DNA of 64,000 bases from positions 62,001 to 126,000 of the forward strand of contig MHAZ01000009.1 in the NCBI GenBank assembly GCA_001803165.1, given 5' to 3'. Position numbers and translations under genes: made by a program. Shown piece by piece: positions 27,501-35,302 of this stretch. The notes under the pieces were generated by a model. The model had not been told where the DNA came from. It made no database searches and saw only the letters and a program-made list of their open reading frames with translations. The stretch's first letter is position 1; every line of letters starts with the position of its first letter. Source of the DNA: Stygiobacter sp. RIFOXYC2_FULL_38_25. Its GTDB lineage: Bacteria; Bacteroidota; Ignavibacteria; Ignavibacteriales; Melioribacteraceae.

Positions 27501-28511
27501 ATGCCATTTATGCTCTCATCTGTCCTGGTAACATTCGAAGAATCCGAAGAACTTTACGTCCGTACTGTTTTGCGCGAGATTAGGCAAAACTTATCTACGG
27601 AGGTAAAAAGAATTGCTATTGGTCAACTGTTTGATAAGAAGGCGGCAAGTATTTTCTTACCGGAAAACCAGCTTCAAAATGTTTTTGATAAACTAATTGC
27701 AAACGAGCTGAATATTTTCCCTTTCAACGATGAGTATAAAGAAAAAATCAAGCAGACTAAAGAAAAGGTAAAGGGGTCTAACTTATTTCAGCAGGACAAA
27801 ATTAGAGCCCAGTATTTTCAAAAAAGAAGAAAAGAGATTTTAAGCGAACGTGCGGTTAGCTCTGCAAAAAATTCCGGTGTAAGAAAAAGTCAGCCGCCGG
27901 TAACGCCCAAAGAACTACCGGCAGAAATTAAAACCGCGCTAAAGAGTATAGATAAAAACAATCCCGCCGGTGAATCTGTTGACATCCACGTGAAAGAGGG
28001 AAATTATGTTCTGCTCAGAAATATGATTAAGAATAATCCTCTTCATAACGAACACATAAAAGAGAAATACATTCCGGCAATAAAGAACTCTATAAAAATT
28101 CATTTGGAAAAAGGCACAAGAAACAGTTCTTATGTGGATACTGCAATTGCTAAGTTGAAAGAAATTATTTGCGACGTTGAAATAAAGGCTATCAAAACGG
28201 AAGATATAGTTGATTTAGCCGGCAATGCGCTGATATCGCTCTGCACGCAAACCGACCCGGAAAAACTGGTTGAGTTTATTAATCTGCCTAATGTCGGACA
28301 AAGAATAAATGTTATGTCGGCAGTTAAACTTTCGGAATTAATCCATGAAAAGGAAGGTACTGTTGATACTGCATTGCTGGAATACGCTGCCGGAAAAATT
28401 AATAAACGGTTTCTCCTTACCGCTTACGATGTAATGGAGCCGGTCATTTCCGAAATTAACCGGGCAAGATTCAATTTGCTGATGAACAGCATTGAAGAAT
28501 TTTCTACATAG
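27501..28511 (+). CDS. Uncharacterised alpha-helical protein
   Basis: No family recognised. About 336 residues from the ATG at 27501; a TTG at 27477 would add 8. No signal peptide or membrane segment. The central part (about residues 85-140) is basic and low in complexity, with KEKIKQTKEKVKG and SGVRKSQPPVTPKELPAE, and may be a linker. The C-terminal 200 residues look like helical repeats. The 155-base gap from the sigma-54 regulator shows nothing clear. A second-site regulator or stress factor are only guesses. Confidence 0.6.
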   Translation: MPFMLSSVLVTFEESEELYVRTVLREIRQNLSTEVKRIAIGQLFDKKAASIFLPENQLQNVFDKLIANELNIFPFNDEYKEKIKQTKEKVKGSNLFQQDKIRAQYFQKRRKEILSERAVSSAKNSGVRKSQPPVTPKELPAEIKTALKSIDKNNPAGESVDIHVKEGNYVLLRNMIKNNPLHNEHIKEKYIPAIKNSIKIHLEKGTRNSSYVDTAIAKLKEIICDVEIKAIKTEDIVDLAGNALISLCTQTDPEKLVEFINLPNVGQRINVMSAVKLSELIHEKEGTVDTALLEYAAGKINKRFLLTAYDVMEPVISEINRARFNLLMNSIEEFST

Positions 28512-28556
28512 TTTTTTGGGGACAGCAATCAGGTTAAGAGATATTCTTTTTATAGC

Positions 28557-28614
28557 GCTGACCTTTAGGTCAGCTAACAAATTAAAAGTATTAGCGGCTT
28601 TAGCCACAAATAAT
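28557..28614. repeat. CTTTAG-loop hairpin pair (copy 1)
   Basis: GCTGACC-TTTA-GGTCAGC (28557-28574) and GGCTTTAGCC (28596-28605), joined by an A-rich linker. The second half, from ACAAATTAAAA to GCCACAAATAAT, recurs in reverse complement at about 31875-31910 with few differences. Confidence 0.75.
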
Positions 28615-28619
28615 TTGAC

Positions 28620-28664
28620 TGGATCCTCCGAAGGAATCCTTCGGATCTTCAGGAAAGCCCATTT
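28620..28664. repeat. CCGAAGGA-type palindrome (copy 1)
   Basis: Centre CCGAAGGAATCCTTCGG, then GGAAAGCCCA. Read in reverse, it matches the order GGGCTTTCC...GAAGG...TCCTT seen at 63916-63949 and, shorter, at 28849-28879. Confidence 0.6.
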
Positions 28665-28723
28665 ACTTTTTTTCTTACAATAACCCCGCGCCTAAGTCCC
28701 AGCGTTAATATTTAAATTTTTCT

Positions 28724-28786
28724 GGTAGCCGCAAGCTTCAGCTTGCGTTTCTTTAATAAAACCGCAACTTGAAAGTTGCGCCTACC
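28724..28786. repeat. Two-hairpin repeat with GGTAGSC ends (copy 1)
   Basis: GGTAGCC and GCCTACC form the ends. Between them are the hairpins GCAAGCTTCAGCTTGC (28731-28746) and GCAACTTGAAAGTTGC (28764-28779). The same 63-base unit, inverted, is at 40212-40305, where one hairpin carries an insertion. Confidence 0.8.
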
Positions 28787-28848
28787 AACTTTTTTATCGT
28801 CTCAATACACCCACTTAAAAGCGGCGTAATAAGTACATGATTTCTATT

Positions 28849-28879
28849 GGACTTTCCATAGGAATCCTTCGGATGGTCC
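28849..28879. repeat. CCGAAGGA-type palindrome (copy 2)
   Basis: GGAC and GTCC end a 31-base unit with TTTCC, AGGAATCCTT and CGGAT inside, related to the copies at 28620 and 63916. Confidence 0.55.
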
Positions 28880-29263
28880 TAAGTCTTAAGTTCTTACCAT
28901 GACATCTTTTGGGTTGAGGAGAAATCATAATTGCGCCGGAACGCGAATTAGTCCGTAAACTATTTTTGTTAAATCTCTTCTTGATAATTCAAACATCAAT
29001 CAGTAAGTTGCAAATGCAACGGAGGGTTCCAATCAAACAACTTCAGGGGGAACCGAAAAAGACTCAAGTACAAATTACTAAGTAACTCCATATAGATTTT
29101 CTTTAATAAAAATAGATAAGAATAATTGTTCGCCGTTTCTTAGAGGAAGACCACGCAAGTGTGTGTGATTTTTTTAAGAAACTAAATAAAGGCTGTTGAT
29201 ATGTGTACGCAAGAGCTGAAGTTTAGAGGATGATTAATAGTTATAAAGCAAAGGGAGAAGAGT

Positions 29264-29836
29264 ATGACGTGGAAAAGTATCTCATCAATTTTAATATTTA
29301 TTCTTTCTTTTATTGGGGGAAAGTTGGCTTATAGTGCATTATTTAGCGAATCTGAAACAGCATCATTTGAATCATCAGATTGGAAAAAGCAATTTGATTT
29401 AGGTATTACATATGAAGCCCCATTCGAATTATCTGTAAAGGAAATTGCGCTACCCGCAAACATAAAACCTTTCGTGAAAAATCTTTCCACCTATATGTAT
29501 GATAGCAAAGCAATCAGTTTTATGCTGAGTAAAGCAGAATATAATGATGACATACAAACCGATCTAAATGGTGCTGTTCAAGGCGCAATTCAAAATATTA
29601 GTGTTTCTGAAGGAGTCTCTGAATTTAAATATCAAACTAAAAATTGCAGTAGAAATGGTTTATTGGGTAAAAAAATCGAAGCAACATTAAAGATAAAGGG
29701 GAAAGAAGCAGAAATGGTTGCAGAGCTTTATGCCGCTGGAAACAGGCTTATTCAAGTAATGTTTACAAATTTATCATATACCGAAAATCGTGAAATAAGA
29801 AATAAAATATTTAATTCATTAAGAGTGACCTTATAA
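29264..29836 (+). CDS. Hypothetical membrane-anchored or secreted protein
   Basis: 190 residues, family not recognised. An N-terminal hydrophobic segment (SILIFILSFIGGKLAYSALF) is a signal anchor or signal peptide; the rest is soluble and mixed alpha/beta. GGGAGAAG precedes the ATG. It is followed at once by a cassette-boundary-like repeat, so it may be an accessory gene carried with the TIR pair. Confidence 0.6.
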   Translation: MTWKSISSILIFILSFIGGKLAYSALFSESETASFESSDWKKQFDLGITYEAPFELSVKEIALPANIKPFVKNLSTYMYDSKAISFMLSKAEYNDDIQTDLNGAVQGAIQNISVSEGVSEFKYQTKNCSRNGLLGKKIEATLKIKGKEAEMVAELYAAGNRLIQVMFTNLSYTENREIRNKIFNSLRVTL

Positions 29837-29841
29837 GTAGT

Positions 29842-29878
29842 CGCACAACACGGACAGCGTTTTTCAGTACGGCGTTTG
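29842..29878 (+). repeat. Cassette-boundary-like repeat (copy 1)
   Basis: CGCACAACACGGACAGCG, then TTTTTCAGTACGGCGTTTG, just after a stop codon. A close copy follows the stop at 30971. The intergenic stretch ends at 29988-30017 with CTGCCGGTTAGCGGCAACG followed by TCGTTATG, which recalls the right end of integron attC sites. No integrase is in the window. Confidence 0.5.
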
Positions 29879-30043
29879 AGTAATAATAAAGTTGTGTTTG
29901 CAAAAGTTAGTTGCTCTTTTAGGTAGGTTGTTCTAAGAAATATTTTTAATCAATAAAAATTGCTGCAACTATTCGGCATACTTGTTATGGGCTGCCGGTT
30001 AGCGGCAACGTCGTTATGTTTTGAAAAATCTATAGGAGTCAAA

Positions 30044-30433
30044 ATGGCAAAGGTTAGAGTATTTATAAGTTTCGATTTCGACTATGATTCTGGTATTAAG
30101 GCTTTATTAGTCGGACAAGCAAAAAATGAAGATTCTCCATTTGAGATTTCAGATTGGTCAGTAAAAGAAGAATTAAGTGGAGATTGGAAGGAAAAAGTTC
30201 GTGCAAGAATAAAGAAAGTTGATCAAGTGATTATTCTTTGTGGAGAACATACTGATACAACAAGTGGTGTGAACGCAGAACTGAAACTAACTCAAGAAGA
30301 AAAGAAACCATATTTCCTACTTTGGGGCTATTCGGATAAAACCTGTAAAAAGCCAAGAGCAGCTTTGGATTCAGATAAAATATATAAATGGACTTGGGAT
30401 AATCTAAAAAGTCTCCTTAATGGATCAAGGTAA
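30044..30433 (+). CDS. TIR-like (MTH538/ThsB-type) domain protein
   Basis: 129 residues from the ATG at 30044, which has TAGGAG upstream; the frame is open further 5' but that part overlaps the repeat. The start AKVRVFISFDFDYDSGIK, the segment ISDWSVKEELSGDWKEKV and IILCGEHTDTTSGVNAEL followed by KKPYFLLWGY are the pattern of the MTH538 TIR-like family, which includes ThsB of Thoeris. Related proteins make NAD-derived signals on phage infection. The stop overlaps the next gene by 14 bases, so the two act together. Defence is inferred. Confidence 0.8.
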   Translation: MAKVRVFISFDFDYDSGIKALLVGQAKNEDSPFEISDWSVKEELSGDWKEKVRARIKKVDQVIILCGEHTDTTSGVNAELKLTQEEKKPYFLLWGYSDKTCKKPRAALDSDKIYKWTWDNLKSLLNGSR

Positions 30434-30971
30434 TAAATTGAAAAGTCATAATAGCAATTTAGAATCTTTAGTCAGCGTCACGAAAGATAAATATGACGCT
30501 ACAAAGTATAATGATCATATTCTTGACCAATATAAATTGTATGTAGAAATGGCTGATAGAATTAGTTCAAGAAGACTTACAGCGAATTCGTTTTTCCTTT
30601 CGCTCAATTCAATCTTAATCGCATTTCTAAGTTATGTCAATTTTGTCGGTCAGAAAAAAATCGAATTGAATTTCAATTGGCTTGTAGCATTAGCTGGGCT
30701 TGTATTATGTTATATGTGGTATAGAGTTATAAGATCCTATCGTGATTTGAACACAGCTAAATTCAACGTAATACATCAAATAGAAAAAATGTTACCAATA
30801 AGTCCATATGATGCTGAATGGGAAAGCGTTGGTCGTGGAAAAAATTCAAAATTATATTTACCTTTTTCACACATTGAATTGTTTATCCCTTGGTTGTTCT
30901 TAATAATTCACTTGTTTGTTTTTATATCGTCATCATTACCAGAGCTATTAAAATTAATATACAAAACCTAA
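30420..30971 (+). CDS. RipA/SLATT-like small membrane protein
   Basis: 183 residues. A soluble N-terminus (about 1-50) leads to membrane segments near 54-74 (FFLSLNSILIAFLSYV), 82-100 (WLVALAGLVLCYMWY) and 155-178 (FIPWLFLIIHLFVFI). A charged cytosolic loop, RSYRDLNTAKFNVIHQIE, lies between. This layout fits the RipA-family octameric membrane proteins and is also like SLATT effectors of nucleotide-signalling systems. The 14-base overlap with the TIR gene suggests it is the membrane effector responding to a TIR signal. Family naming is from memory of the pattern. Confidence 0.65.
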   Translation: MDQGNKLKSHNSNLESLVSVTKDKYDATKYNDHILDQYKLYVEMADRISSRRLTANSFFLSLNSILIAFLSYVNFVGQKKIELNFNWLVALAGLVLCYMWYRVIRSYRDLNTAKFNVIHQIEKMLPISPYDAEWESVGRGKNSKLYLPFSHIELFIPWLFLIIHLFVFISSSLPELLKLIYKT

Positions 30972-30976
30972 CAAGC

Positions 30977-31013
30977 CGCTCAACACGGGCAGCGTTTTTC
31001 AGTATGGCATTTG
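30977..31013 (+). repeat. Cassette-boundary-like repeat (copy 2)
   Basis: CGCTCAACACGGGCAGCG, then TTTTTCAGTATGGCATTTG, six bases after the stop of the membrane protein gene. It matches the copy at 29842-29878. About 40 bases on, CCGCTAAACGG and AAGTTATT could form the right half of an attC-like site before the lipoprotein gene. Confidence 0.5.
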
Positions 31014-31072
31014 TACAATTATAAAGTCGTTTTTACTATCCGCTAAACGGATAAGTTATTCATGGAATAAAC

Positions 31073-31756
31073 ATGAAAGGATTAAAAAACTTAACTATTC
31101 TAATCTGTTTTGCTTTGTTCATCTTTAGTTGTTCTCAGCCAAATGAAATAGACAAGCCGGTTGAAAAAGCGAAGCCAAAATATGCTATACCGGATTCGAT
31201 AATTTATAAATCAAATATGGTTATCATATCTAAAGTGGGGCTGGCATTTTTCAATTCATATATTAAGCTCGATTCCAACAGCTCAAAGTTTTCTCTACCG
31301 GATTCCTTTTGCATAAAAAATCCTTCCAGCTGCGCTGAGTATTTAGCTAGACCATACTATCACATGGCTTATAAGTTTACTCCAGCCGGATGCGAAGATT
31401 ACAAGAACTTTATAGAAATAGTTGTTGATACAAATGGTGTTGTTGTCCCAAGCCGTCCGGTTTTTGGAATACCGGATTGTCCAAACAATAATTGCTGGGG
31501 CAGCTTCCAAATAATTGAGAAAGAAAAAGCAGTAGAGATAGCCCGGCAAAATGGTCTGGAAGAAGGAATAAAAGAATGGAGGGTAAGTTTCCATTTCTAT
31601 GCCGGAACTTTTAATAATTATGTTTGGGAAATTAACAATACTCTTATGGAAGACAAATCTGTCCCGGGTCAGTATATGGCGAAGGGCAAAACATTCCTTG
31701 TTAACGCGATGGATGGCTCAATATTCAAAATTAGCAATTGGACTATGGTTACTTAA
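31073..31756 (+). CDS. Putative lipoprotein, function unknown
   Basis: 227 residues. The lipobox FIFSCSQ follows a hydrophobic signal, so the mature protein is lipid-anchored at Cys20. Six further cysteines (CIKNPSSC, AGCEDY, DCPNNNCW) suggest disulfides outside the cytoplasm. The C-terminus (TFLVNAMDGSIFKI) resembles a PepSY-like end. No family is assigned. It follows the second cassette-like repeat and may be another accessory gene. Confidence 0.65.
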   Translation: MKGLKNLTILICFALFIFSCSQPNEIDKPVEKAKPKYAIPDSIIYKSNMVIISKVGLAFFNSYIKLDSNSSKFSLPDSFCIKNPSSCAEYLARPYYHMAYKFTPAGCEDYKNFIEIVVDTNGVVVPSRPVFGIPDCPNNNCWGSFQIIEKEKAVEIARQNGLEEGIKEWRVSFHFYAGTFNNYVWEINNTLMEDKSVPGQYMAKGKTFLVNAMDGSIFKISNWTMVT

Positions 31757-31820
31757 GAATTGCTGAAAGTAAATTTCAAAGAGTGTGCGACAAGGTAATG
31801 CTGTTATGATAAGCAAATTG

Positions 31821-31909
31821 CAACGAGCTTTAGCTCGTTGTGAAGTTAAAAAGATTTTCGACTTTAGTCGCATTATATGTGGCTAAAGCCGCTAATGTTT
31901 TTAATTTGT
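31821..31909. repeat. CTTTAG-loop hairpin cluster (copy 2)
   Basis: Three hairpins share a CTTTAG centre: CAACGAGCTTTAGCTCGTTG (31821-31840), CGACTTTAGTCG (31859-31870) and, inverted, GGCTAAAGCC (31881-31890). The right part repeats 28577-28614 in inverted orientation. Confidence 0.75.
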
Positions 31910-31910
31910 T

Positions 31911-32029
31911 GAGGTTGTCTCAAAAGCCATTTCAGAGTCACACTGAGCGGAGTCGAAGTGTGAATTAAGCGAAAATTCTCATTTCTCGACTACGCTCGAA
32001 ATGACTTTTTTACCTTTTGAGACAGCCTC
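31911..32029. repeat. Nested palindrome block 2
   Basis: Outer arms GAGGTTGTCTCAAAAG (31911-31926) and CTTTTGAGACAGCCTC (32014-32029) pair at 15 of 16 positions. Inside are two hairpins with the same loop in opposite orientation: TCACACT/AGTGTGA around GAGCGGAGTCGA (31938-31963), and TCATTTC/GAAATGA around TCGACTACGCTC (31979-32004). Confidence 0.85.
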
Positions 32030-32158
32030 CTATAGAAAGAATATCTTTTAACCTGACAACACTGGGAATAAGTGGGTAACTACATGGCTATTGTCTGCGT
32101 GGGGAAAAATTGTAAGCCGATTGCCGCAGAAGCAACGCCTCTAAAAAAATAGTATATG

Positions 32159-32333
32159 AACCGGTTGTGTGAATTAGATTTAATAGAATGATTTGTTGGC
32201 GCTTTACCTAAAAAAACGGGCTTCATGAATGAAGCCCCTACACAAAAATTGTAGGGGTTTGATTAATCAAACCCGAAAAAATTATTCTTGTGAACCCTTT
32301 TGTACTTTTGAATTTTAATTCACACAACCGGTT
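32159..32333. repeat. Nested palindrome block 4 with REP pair
   Basis: Outer arms AACCGGTTGTGTGAATTA (32159-32176) and its exact reverse complement (32316-32333). Inside is a head-to-head REP pair at 32217-32275: GGGCTTCATGAATGAAGCCC-CTAC and GTAG-GGGTTTGATTAATCAAACCC. The REP units match those around the intact RAYT at 49948. Confidence 0.85.
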
Positions 32334-32394
32334 ATATGAGCCTTTCCTTAAACTTGTGCGTCTAATTCCGCAACTAACAACAAGACTATTGTAC

Positions 32395-33183
32395 ATGAAA
32401 ATTTATAAATCAATTCTCTTCATCATTATTGTCCCTTTTCTAATTGTATTAAAAGCGCAGCCGGAAACATGGAAGAGGGAAAAACATGATGGCTATAAAC
32501 TATTCTACACAACTCAGGACAGTGAAAGCAAAAGGGAATATCTCTTATACATCGAAAGGGGAATTGATTCCGTACGGAAATTCTTTGGCAGTGAATTCAA
32601 GAAAGAATTCGAGATTTATGTTCATCCTAACCGGAAATCCTTAGACGAGCAATGGCGCAAAGATTGGAATATGCCCGATTTCAAATCGGAGTGCTGGATG
32701 GTTGCCAGCGGTGTAGCCTCAAAACTTGATATGCTTTCTCCGCTGCAGTGGGCTAAAGAATCTTGCGAGCATGATTACGCCGATAAGCTCAAAACCCAAC
32801 AGATAATAGCTCACGAACTGGTTCACGTATTTCACGGGCAGTTAAACGTTAGCCCCGATTTTAGCGATGTAACCAACTTAGATTGGTTTGTTGAAGGACT
32901 TGCTACTTATGCTTCAGGACAGTTAGACAAAGTTAGAATTTCTGAAATAAGTGAAACTATCTCCGGGAACAAAGCCCCAAACTCACTTGATAATTTCTGG
33001 ACGGGAAAATTAAAGTATGGGTTCTCCGGCTCAATCGTAATGTATATAGAACAAAAATATGGCAGAAGGAAATTGATTGAGCTTCTGAAATTCAACAAGA
33101 AAGATGAAATTCTAAACTCCTTGAACACAACCGAAATGGATTTACTGAACGGATGGAAAAAATATTTTGTTAAGTCTAATTAA
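32395..33183 (+). CDS. Secreted gluzincin metallopeptidase (MA family)
   Basis: I use the ATG at 32395, because it starts a clear signal peptide (KSILFIIIVPFLIVLKAQP); the frame is open upstream only through the repeat. 262 residues. Zinc site His140-Glu141-x-x-His144 in IIAHELVHVFHG, and Glu167 in WFVEGLATY as third ligand, typical of gluzincins. The C-terminus is helical. It should be exported and cleave proteins outside the cytoplasm. No ribosome site is obvious. The 640 bases upstream hold only repeats. Confidence 0.8.
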   Translation: MKIYKSILFIIIVPFLIVLKAQPETWKREKHDGYKLFYTTQDSESKREYLLYIERGIDSVRKFFGSEFKKEFEIYVHPNRKSLDEQWRKDWNMPDFKSECWMVASGVASKLDMLSPLQWAKESCEHDYADKLKTQQIIAHELVHVFHGQLNVSPDFSDVTNLDWFVEGLATYASGQLDKVRISEISETISGNKAPNSLDNFWTGKLKYGFSGSIVMYIEQKYGRRKLIELLKFNKKDEILNSLNTTEMDLLNGWKKYFVKSN

Positions 33184-33272
33184 CAAGGTTATGTTGAATT
33201 CATTAATTTAGTATCGGAAGTCATCTCATATCTAAATAAATAAAAGACGCACAAATTTTGAAAGGATAAAGC

Positions 33273-34049
33273 ATGCCGGAACTACCAGATCTAACAGTAT
33301 TTGCCAGCAACTTAACCAGAAAATTAAAGGGGAGAAAAATAAAATCAGCCGAGTTCTTCTCAACTCAGCGGTTAAATGTAACTCCGGTAGAATTTCAAAA
33401 GTCTGTTTGTGATAATGCGATTGAAGAAGTTAACCGTGTAGGGAAGGAAACCGAGTTTGTCTTTTTTAATGGCGCAAAATTACATGTGCATCTTATGCTT
33501 ACGGGAATGTTCACAATTGGAAAGAGCGCTCAAAATGTTAGCTCCAAAATTCTAACATTAACTTTTTATGATGGAGACTCGCTGGTAATTAGTGATCCGA
33601 AAGGGTTAGTTACTTTGAAACTCAATCCTGTAGCGAGTCCTGTCCCGGATGCACTGGTTGCAACTAAAGATTATCTAAAAGGAAAAATATCCGCTAAACC
33701 GAAAACGTTGGTAAAAGTATTTCTGCTGGATCAGGGAATTATTCGCGGGATAGGCAACGCCTATGCAGATGAAATTTTATGGCTGGCTAAGATATCGCCA
33801 AAATCCAAAGTTGGAAAAATACCCGATGCTGTACTTGATGAATTGGTAAACGCATGCAGCGTTGTGCTTTTGGATGCGATAGAACAAATAAAGAAAATCA
33901 ATCCGGAAATAATTGCCGGCGAAATTCGCAATTTCTTAAAAGTGCACAACTCTGCACGTACGCACAGTCCAACCGGGCATAAAATTATTAAAGAGCAAAT
34001 TGCTTCGAAGACAACTTATTACACCGACGAACAAATTTTGTACGCATAA
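33273..34049 (+). CDS. Fpg/Nei-type DNA glycosylase lacking the zinc finger cysteines
   Basis: 258 residues starting MPELPD, with Pro2 as the family's catalytic nucleophile and Glu3 beside it. The hydrophobic LHVHLMLTGMF and the helix-two-turn-helix GIIRGIGNAYADEILW are typical. The C-terminal zinc finger (four Cys) is replaced by PTGHKIIKEQIASKTTYYTDEQ with no Cys, as in zinc-less Nei-like enzymes. It should excise oxidised bases. AAAGGA precedes the ATG. Confidence 0.85.
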   Translation: MPELPDLTVFASNLTRKLKGRKIKSAEFFSTQRLNVTPVEFQKSVCDNAIEEVNRVGKETEFVFFNGAKLHVHLMLTGMFTIGKSAQNVSSKILTLTFYDGDSLVISDPKGLVTLKLNPVASPVPDALVATKDYLKGKISAKPKTLVKVFLLDQGIIRGIGNAYADEILWLAKISPKSKVGKIPDAVLDELVNACSVVLLDAIEQIKKINPEIIAGEIRNFLKVHNSARTHSPTGHKIIKEQIASKTTYYTDEQILYA

Positions 34050-34077
34050 GAGTCTGGAAACGTTTCTTAGTTTGAGT

Positions 34078-34848
34078 CTAATTAAGCGGTATTACAATTG
34101 AGATTTGCTGCGGAGAAGAAATTTGTATCATCTCATTTTCTTCATGCCTGGAAGTAACCCAACTTCCGACACTGTAACCAATAACTCCGGCAAGGAAGAC
34201 ATCGGAAACCCAATGCTTATCTTGATAAACGCGTGAGACAGCAGTTAGAACAGCCGGAACGTAGCATAGGATTTTCACTAAATCGGATTTAGCGTTTTTA
34301 GCGAGTACTGTGGAAACCGAAAACGCTATTGTAACATGTCCGGAAGGAAGCGAATGAAAAGAATCATCGAACAGAGAAATTTTACCGAAAGATTTTGAGC
34401 CCTCATTAGTAAACGGACGGGCGCGTCCAAGTGCAAGTTTAAGAGCTGTGGTAATTGCACCGGCATAAATTGTTGTTTGGATTATTTCGTAACCAATCTT
34501 TTTTGTTGAGTTGTCTTTTGCGAGCAATCCATGCAAACCGAACGCGCCGGCAATAGCAATAGGAGTGTAAACTTCTCCCCACATTCTGCCGAACTCAATA
34601 GGAACACTTTTGTTGAAACTTCTATCCTTCATGAACTCATCGCGTACCGGCTGGTCTGCTTGCATAGCTAAAAATGTAGCCGCACCAACAAGTCCAAGTT
34701 TAAGCCAGTCATTGCTTTCCCATTTTGTAGGCTGTTTTACGAAATCGAGAGATTCATTTTTAAACTGCTGCAGATTGTAATTGTTCTGTGCAAAACTATT
34801 ACCGGCAAGAACTATAAGGATAACTATGGTACTCAGGAACTTAGTCAC
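34078..34848 (-). CDS. PAP2-family phosphatase with signal peptide
   Basis: 256 residues. An N-terminal signal peptide (IVILIVLAGNSFAQ) is followed by membrane-like helices. The three PAP2 motifs are KLALGRARPF, SLPSGHVT and SRVYQDKHWVSDVF, with the catalytic histidines in the last two. Members remove phosphate from lipid phosphates such as undecaprenyl pyrophosphate or phosphatidate. It ends 29 bases after the convergent glycosylase gene and leads the minus-strand set with DUF190 and crcB upstream. Confidence 0.88.
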   Translation of the reverse strand: MTKFLSTIVILIVLAGNSFAQNNYNLQQFKNESLDFVKQPTKWESNDWLKLGLVGAATFLAMQADQPVRDEFMKDRSFNKSVPIEFGRMWGEVYTPIAIAGAFGLHGLLAKDNSTKKIGYEIIQTTIYAGAITTALKLALGRARPFTNEGSKSFGKISLFDDSFHSLPSGHVTIAFSVSTVLAKNAKSDLVKILCYVPAVLTAVSRVYQDKHWVSDVFLAGVIGYSVGSWVTSRHEENEMIQISSPQQISIVIPLN

Positions 34849-34861
34849 TCAGGGACTCATC

Positions 34862-35209
34862 TTATTTGTTAGTAGTGTATTTAATAATTTCAGCTTTCTC
34901 CATTGTGATGAGTCCGCCGCAGTTAGCTTCTTCAAAAATTTGCTCTACAATTGGAATGAACTCTTCAATCTTTTTATGCTCGTCAACAATTTCAATTACC
35001 ATTGGCAAATCTTCCGAGAGGCGGAGAATCTTAGCCGAGTGAATGCGGCTGTTTCCGCCGAAACCCATAATTCCTTTGTAGGCTGTTGCGCCGGCAAGGT
35101 TATTCTTTCTTGCTTCATAAACAATTTTCTCGAACACCGGAACGTGAGCAAGCTTATCTGCCTCACCAACAAAGATTCTTAATAGTTTTGCTTCGCCTTC
35201 AATTTTCAT
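34862..35209 (-). CDS. DUF190 protein
   Basis: 115 residues of the DUF190 family, related in fold to PII-like proteins: EAKLLRIFVGEADKL, then ATAYKGIMGFG and DLPMVIEIVDEHKKIEEF. DUF190 genes are often beside crcB, as here (crcB at 35303, same strand). A role with the fluoride channel is inferred from that pairing only. Confidence 0.85.
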   Translation of the reverse strand: MKIEGEAKLLRIFVGEADKLAHVPVFEKIVYEARKNNLAGATAYKGIMGFGGNSRIHSAKILRLSEDLPMVIEIVDEHKKIEEFIPIVEQIFEEANCGGLITMEKAEIIKYTTNK

Positions 35210-35266
35210 AATTACCTCATCATTAATGTCATCTTACTAAAATGGAAAGATGACAAAACCGAAAAC

Positions 35267-35292
35267 TCATACCTCGACTCCGCTCGGTATGA
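35267..35292. repeat. Variable-stem, TCGACTCCGCTC-loop palindrome
   Basis: TCATACC/GGTATGA around TCGACTCCGCTC. The loop is that of the hairpins in blocks 1 and 2, but the stem sequence is different, and both arms have changed together. Confidence 0.75.
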
Positions 35293-35302
35293 CTGTGAAA
35301 AA

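Larger units (their letters stand above)
28512..29263. other. Gene-free, repeat-rich gap
   Basis: No frame here has coding features. It holds at least four palindromic repeat units, listed separately. The last 300 bases, before the gene at 29264, show no repeat or gene signal beyond a possible promoter for it. Confidence 0.7.

Noticed and set aside
29837-31072. Definite integron array
   Set aside because: Boundary repeats fit, but the R and L box pairing is imperfect and no integrase is present.
28557-32333. CRISPR array
   Set aside because: Repeats are palindromic, of several families and unevenly spaced; no regular spacers and no cas genes.
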